From Taklimakanibacter lacteus (lineage in GTDB: Bacteria; Pseudomonadota; Alphaproteobacteria; Rhizobiales; Aestuariivirgaceae), in NCBI GenBank assembly GCA_003576695.1, contig QOZQ01000013.1, positions 1 to 64,000 on the forward strand: DNA of 64,000 nt. Direction: 5' to 3'. This document shows, one piece after another, positions 60,398 through 64,000 of the stretch. Both the position numbers and the translations under genes were made by a program. How positions within the stretch are numbered: the stretch's first letter is position 1; every line of letters starts with the position of its first letter. The notes below the pieces were generated by a model, which did not search any database, was not told the DNA's origin, and saw only the letters and a list, made by a program, of their open reading frames with translations.

Positions 60398-61615
60398 ATG
60401 ACGGTGAAGCTCTCCGCCTTTTTCCTTTCCGCCTCCCTTGTTGTCGCCTCTGTCAGCGCCGCTGCAGCGGAAACATGCGGAACCCCTACCAGTCCCTCGA
60501 AATTCCCGAGCTGGCTTTCGGGCGTCAAAAAGGAAGCCGCCGGCATGGGCATTTCCAGGCGCGCCATAGCCGCCCTCGATGGCATGACCTATGACCCCTC
60601 GGTCATTAAGCGCGACCGGTCGCAAAGCGTCTTCTCTTTGACTTTCCTGGAGTTTCAGGCGCGCTTGATCTCGGCCGGGCGCATGAACAAGGGCGCTTCC
60701 CTCATCAAGCAGCATTCGGCGATTTTCAAGAAGGTGGAGCAGCGCTATGGCGTGCCGGCCGCGGTCATCACCGCCTTCTGGGGGCTGGAGACCGATTTCG
60801 GCGGCTATATGGGTGATTTCCACACCATCCGGTCGCTCGCCACATTGTCCTACGACTGCCGCCGACCGGAAAAATTCCGCCCCCAGATATTCGCCGCCCT
60901 GCAGATTCTCGACCGCGGCGACATGACCGCCGACGACATGGTCGGCGCCTGGGCGGGCGAGATCGGCCAGGTTCAGTTCCTGCCCGCCGACTTCCTCGAG
61001 AGCGGCGTCGATGCCGATGGCGACGGCCGTGTCGATCTCAAGCGCAGCATTCCCGACATCCTGATGTCGACCGGCAGCCTTCTGACCAATCACGGGTGGC
61101 AGGCCAACCAGCCCTGGCTGCAGGAAGTGCAGGTGCCGGAGAAGATGCCGTGGGAGGAGGCCGACATCGCCATCAAGCATCCTCGCGCGCAATGGGCCAA
61201 ATGGGGCGTGAAGCTCGCATCCGGGAAATCCCTGAAGGGCGACAATGCCCGGGCCTCCCTGCTGCTGCCCATGGGCCGCCACGGCCCGGCTTTCCTGGCC
61301 TATCCGAATTTCACCGATGTCTATCTCAAATGGAACGAATCGCTGATCTATTCGACGACGGCTGCCTATTTCGCCACCCGCCTTGCCGGCGCGCCTCCGG
61401 TCGGCAAGGGCAACGGCCCGGTCAATGCCCTCGATTACAACCAGATCATGGAGCTGCAGAAGATACTTGTCCGCATGGGCTATGATGTCGGCAAGATCGA
61501 CGGCAAGCTCGGCGCCGCCAGCCGCGCCGCGGTGAAAAGCGTGCAGATCAAGCTCGGCCTGCCGGCCGATTCCTGGCCGACGCCGGATCTGCTCGCACGC
61601 CTGCGCAAGAGCTAA
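60398..61615 (+). CDS. Lytic murein transglycosylase, MltB family
   Basis: A 405-residue periplasmic enzyme that cleaves glycan strands to 1,6-anhydro ends. Signal peptide 1-24 (ending AAAA). The SLT_2 domain (about 30-330) has VPAAVITAFWGLETDFGG with the catalytic Glu, GEIGQVQFLPADFLESGVD and ADGDGRVDLKRS. A peptidoglycan-binding domain closes the protein (MELQKILVRMGYDVGKIDG). No lipobox is present, so it is soluble. Confidence 0.93.
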   Translation: MTVKLSAFFLSASLVVASVSAAAAETCGTPTSPSKFPSWLSGVKKEAAGMGISRRAIAALDGMTYDPSVIKRDRSQSVFSLTFLEFQARLISAGRMNKGASLIKQHSAIFKKVEQRYGVPAAVITAFWGLETDFGGYMGDFHTIRSLATLSYDCRRPEKFRPQIFAALQILDRGDMTADDMVGAWAGEIGQVQFLPADFLESGVDADGDGRVDLKRSIPDILMSTGSLLTNHGWQANQPWLQEVQVPEKMPWEEADIAIKHPRAQWAKWGVKLASGKSLKGDNARASLLLPMGRHGPAFLAYPNFTDVYLKWNESLIYSTTAAYFATRLAGAPPVGKGNGPVNALDYNQIMELQKILVRMGYDVGKIDGKLGAASRAAVKSVQIKLGLPADSWPTPDLLARLRKS

Positions 61616-61661
61616 GCATCGGACCGAAAAGTGCGCAGCGGTTTTCGGGACAATCCGATGC
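61616..61661. repeat. palindromic intergenic repeat, copy 3 (intact)
   Basis: GCATCGGA (61616-61623) and TCCGATGC (61654-61661) frame CCGAAAAGTG and CGGTTTTCGG. It directly follows the MltB stop codon. It is the undisrupted version of the element at 21011-21139 and, in reverse, of that at 3179-3221. Confidence 0.8.
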
Positions 61662-61683
61662 GCAATCAGGGACAACTTCTTCC

Positions 61684-62718
61684 ATGACTGAGACTGGGCG
61701 GCGTGTCGCCGCCGAAAAGCTGGCGGCTTTCTCATTTGCCGTCCTGAGCTCCGCCGGCGCCGACCAGGATTCGGCCGAGGCGACGACGGGCGCCATGATC
61801 CACGCCTCGCTCCTCGGCGTCGACAGTCATGGCATCCGGCTCCTGCCCTTCTATGCCGATTGCCTGCGCAGCGGCATCTGCAAGCCGACGCCCGCCATCA
61901 AGATCACCCATCCGCGCCGCAGCGCCGTGCTGGTCGATGCCGATGACGGGCTCGGTCATCTGCCCACCTACCGCGCCATGGACGAAGCCTGCGCCATTGC
62001 CCAGGACACCGGCATCGGCATGGGTGTGGTGGTCAACTCGACCCATTTCGGCGCCGCCGGCGCCTATGCGCTCGCCGCCGCCAATGCCGGTTTCATCGGC
62101 TTCGCCACCTGCAATTCGGGCGCCTTCGTCGTTCCCTTCGGCGGCAAGAAACCCATCCATGGCACGAGTCCCATCGCTATGGCGGCTCCTCTGGCCGGGC
62201 GCGATCCCTTCCTGCTCGACATGGCGACGAGCTCCGTTCCGTGGAACAAGGTGCTGCGCTACCGCACCGAGGGCCTGCCTTTGCCCCCCGATGCGGCACT
62301 CGACGCGGACGGCAATTACACGCTCGACCCGAATGAAGCCGTCTGCCTGGGACCGGTCGGCGGCGCGGGCTTCGGCTACAAGGGCGCCGCCCTCGCCGGC
62401 CTGACCGAGGTGCTGGGCGGCATGCTGACCGGCATGCGGCTTTCGCTCGAGCAGAATGGCGTCGCGCTGGCGGACACCAAGGTCGGCCATTTCGTGATGG
62501 CGATCGATCCGGCGACCTTCGTGCCGGCTGAGGTTTTCGCCGAGCGTCACGCCACCTATCTCGACGGCTTCAAGACGCAGCCCGGCACCATGCCGGCCGG
62601 CGGCCCCGAATGGGCCCGTCGCATGGACCGCACATCCCACGGCGTTCCCTTGCCCGAAGGCCTCTATCGCGAGCTCAAGGCCGCCGCCAGAAAAGCCGAT
62701 GTCGCCTTTACCCTTTGA
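61684..62718 (+). CDS. Ldh-family (malate/lactate/ureidoglycolate) oxidoreductase
   Basis: A 344-residue NAD(P)-dependent dehydrogenase of the Ldh_2 family. Hallmarks: ASLLGVDSHGIRLLPFYADC with the catalytic His, DDGLGHLPTYRAMDEACAIA, NSTHFGAAGAYALAAANAGF and FGGKKPIHGTSPIAMAAP. Members act on malate, lactate, ureidoglycolate, sulfolactate or delta-1-piperideine-2-carboxylate; the substrate cannot be fixed here. The neighbouring class II aldolase gene hints at sugar-acid metabolism. Confidence 0.92.
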   Translation: MTETGRRVAAEKLAAFSFAVLSSAGADQDSAEATTGAMIHASLLGVDSHGIRLLPFYADCLRSGICKPTPAIKITHPRRSAVLVDADDGLGHLPTYRAMDEACAIAQDTGIGMGVVVNSTHFGAAGAYALAAANAGFIGFATCNSGAFVVPFGGKKPIHGTSPIAMAAPLAGRDPFLLDMATSSVPWNKVLRYRTEGLPLPPDAALDADGNYTLDPNEAVCLGPVGGAGFGYKGAALAGLTEVLGGMLTGMRLSLEQNGVALADTKVGHFVMAIDPATFVPAEVFAERHATYLDGFKTQPGTMPAGGPEWARRMDRTSHGVPLPEGLYRELKAAARKADVAFTL

Positions 62719-62839
62719 AAGCGCCATGCGCGGCGCGCATTCATGATCGCCCGGATTGGCAATTGGCTTCCTTCCGCCTGTTGCTTATAGCTTCGGCCAG
62801 GAGCGCTTTCCTGCGAGGAAGCGCTCAAACCTATATGTA

Positions 62840-62903
62840 ATTGAGCCCTTTATCCCGTTGGGATCGAACCGGCTTGATTCGATCCCAAACGGGAAGGCTC
62901 AAT
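62840..62903 (+). promoter_or_regulatory. large hairpin covering the ribosome site and start codon of the DMT gene
   Basis: ATTGAGCC (62840-62847) pairs with GGCTCAAT (62896-62903), and inside it CCCGTTGGGATCGAA (62854-62868) pairs with TTCGATCCC-A-AACGGG (62078 frame aside, 62878-62893) with one bulge and a 9-base loop. The GGGAAGG ribosome site and the first two bases of the ATG are inside the stem. It could hold translation off, or be a palindromic repeat that inserted here. Confidence 0.55.
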
Positions 62904-63801
62904 GAGCGTTGCGGGAGACACCGTCAGGCAGCACGACGACCATGCCGCGGGCATCCTGTGGATGCTTGCCACGGTGTTCTGCTTCATCTCCCTCGATACC
63001 TTGATGAAGGAACTGCTCGAGACCTACTCGCTGCTGCAGGTCACCTGGGCGCGCTTCTTCTTCGCGACCATCGTCGCCATCGTGGCGGCCGGATCGAACC
63101 TGCCGACGATCGTGAGGAGCAAGGCGCCGACCATGCAATTGTCGCGCTCCCTGCTGCTGGCGCTGACGACCGGCGTTTTCAACGCGGGCGTGCGCCTGGT
63201 GCCGCTCGCCACCGCGACGACCATCATGTTCCTGTCGCCCATCCTGGTGACGGTTCTTTCCATCCCGCTGCTCAAGGAGCATGTCGGTCCGCGGCGCTGG
63301 ATCGGTGTCCTGATCGGCTTTCTCGGTGCGCTGATCGTTGTGCGCCCGTGGGAAGGCCATGCCGGCCTGTTCCTCAGCGGCGCCGGGCTGCTTCTCGTCG
63401 CAGCGCTTCTCAACGCCAATTATCAGATATTCACCCGCAAGGTCCGCCTTTACGACGAGCCCCTGACCTCGCTCTTCTACACGGCCGTCGTCGGCGCGGT
63501 AGTGACGACCCTGTTCCTTCCCTGGCATTGGCAGTGGCCCACCGCTTTCGACTGGCTGCTCATGGTTGGCGCGGGTCTCCTGGGCGGCGTCGGCCACCTG
63601 TTTCTGATCCAGGCCTTCAGGCGGGCACCTGCCTCGGTCGTGGCGCCTTTCTCCTATGTCTCGCTGATCTGGGCCGCTTTGTTCGGCTGGTTGATCTTCT
63701 CCGAATGGCCCGATGCCGGGACATGGCTGGGGGCCGCCTTGATCATTGGCAGCGGCCTTTACATTTACCACCGCGAGAGACAGCATAGTCCCAGAAACTG
63801 A
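62902..63801 (+). CDS. DMT-superfamily transporter (EamA)
   Basis: A 299-residue membrane protein with ten helices in two EamA repeats; the first repeat contains QVTWARFFFATIVAIVAAG and TGVFNAGVRLVPLATATTIM, the second APFSYVSLIWAALFGWLIF. RhtA/YdcZ-like exporters have this layout. The substrate is unknown. Its start codon lies in the hairpin described at 62840-62903. It is the third DMT transporter in the window. Confidence 0.9.
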   Translation: MSVAGDTVRQHDDHAAGILWMLATVFCFISLDTLMKELLETYSLLQVTWARFFFATIVAIVAAGSNLPTIVRSKAPTMQLSRSLLLALTTGVFNAGVRLVPLATATTIMFLSPILVTVLSIPLLKEHVGPRRWIGVLIGFLGALIVVRPWEGHAGLFLSGAGLLLVAALLNANYQIFTRKVRLYDEPLTSLFYTAVVGAVVTTLFLPWHWQWPTAFDWLLMVGAGLLGGVGHLFLIQAFRRAPASVVAPFSYVSLIWAALFGWLIFSEWPDAGTWLGAALIIGSGLYIYHRERQHSPRN

Positions 63802-63814
63802 TCCGGAGGATGGA

Positions 63815-64000
63815 ATGACATCGGTGACCAAGCTCAAGACCAAGACATCGGAAGAACAGCAGCTGCGCATCGATCTGGCTGCCGTGTTCCGCCTGGCCGA
63901 GCATTTCAACTGGCATGAGGCGGTCGCCAATCATTTCAGCCTTGCCGTGTCGCCCGACGGCAAGCAGTTCCTCATGAACCCCAAATGGAAACACTTCTCC
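63815..64000 (+). CDS. class II aldolase/adducin-family protein, truncated by the window edge
   Basis: The first 62 residues of a longer protein. LRIDLAAVFRLAEHFNWHEA is the first helix of the family, and VANHFSLAVSPDGKQFLMNP, then KWKHFS, matches the substrate-loop segment NHFSxRxxGxxFLxNPxxxxFS. Family members cleave or epimerise sugar phosphates with zinc, or are adducin-like. The ATG at 63815 is preceded by GGAGGA. It lies 13 bases after the DMT gene and is probably in its operon. Confidence 0.85.
   Translation, partial: MTSVTKLKTKTSEEQQLRIDLAAVFRLAEHFNWHEAVANHFSLAVSPDGKQFLMNPKWKHFS

Noticed and set aside
1-64000. CRISPR arrays, prophage genes, transposases or an integrated island
   Set aside because: No regularly spaced direct repeats, phage structural genes, integrase or transposase frames were seen; the two tRNA genes have no repeated 3' ends nearby that would mark an attachment site.

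Overview
The window is 64 kb of high-GC chromosomal DNA from an alphaproteobacterium, most likely a member of the Hyphomicrobiales (Rhizobiales). The gene content points there: lipB, clpS-clpA behind a phasin gene, divK-pleD, hfq-hflX-mazG, an EipB-type envelope protein beside a rhizobial-type dinB, Omp25/31-like porins, and the run dac-tmk-holB-metG-tatD-MBL. The genus cannot be told from sequence reading alone. No prophage, insertion sequence, CRISPR array or rRNA operon was seen. Coding density is high, many neighbouring genes overlap by 1 or 4 nt, and most of the window is core genome. Accessory material is limited to three small toxin-antitoxin modules, one frameshifted gene and several families of intergenic palindromes.

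Layout. 0-5 kb: lipB, tRNA-Leu, a small porin, a ParDE-like module, a frameshifted hypothetical gene, a membrane protein and a DMT transporter, with repeats. 5-13 kb: cupin, MgtE, GNAT, HutD-like protein and a CDF metal transporter with three tandem cytoplasmic domains; then MFS, GST, HigBA, dodecin, DUF1489 and GNAT. 13-19 kb: panC facing putA, which is translationally coupled to a flavin amine oxidase. 19-23 kb: a VWA protein plus a Tim14/Pam18-like membrane J protein, then a SPOR-domain D,D-carboxypeptidase. 23-27 kb: phasin with a clear promoter and dyad operator, clpS-clpA, VapBC-like pair. 27-33 kb: a six-gene minus-strand operon (2-hydroxyacid dehydrogenase, RidA, GDPD, FemAB-like GNAT, HIT, Tat-exported flavoprotein). 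33-40 kb: eipB, dinB, GST, DUF3572, divK-pleD, hfq-hflX, mazG.

40-46 kb: a DMT exporter divergent from an Lrp/AsnC regulator, which leads RidA, GNAT and a fused VOC dioxygenase/hydrolase gene; facing it is a cyclase-family gene with altered metal ligands. 46-56 kb: one long minus-strand unit (D,D-carboxypeptidase, tmk, holB, metG, tatD, MBL hydrolase) that ends in an 823-residue secreted protein of unknown function, preceded by rlpA and a Sel1-repeat gene. 56-64 kb: DUF2147 protein, tRNA-Ser, very small ORFs, a candidate small RNA, a second porin, a MltB-type lytic transglycosylase, an Ldh-family dehydrogenase, a DMT transporter whose start codon lies in a large hairpin, and the start of a class II aldolase gene.

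Functionally the window is rich in cell-envelope maintenance (two D,D-carboxypeptidases, MltB, RlpA, EipB, two porins), cell-cycle and c-di-GMP signalling (DivK-PleD), and protein quality control (ClpSA, J protein, HflX/Hfq). No obviously new multi-gene defence or biosynthetic system was found. The best leads are the unknown 823-residue exported protein, the VWA/J-protein pair, the MhqO-MhqD-like fusion, the cyclase with replaced metal ligands, the phasin operator, a candidate sRNA and nested palindromic repeats.
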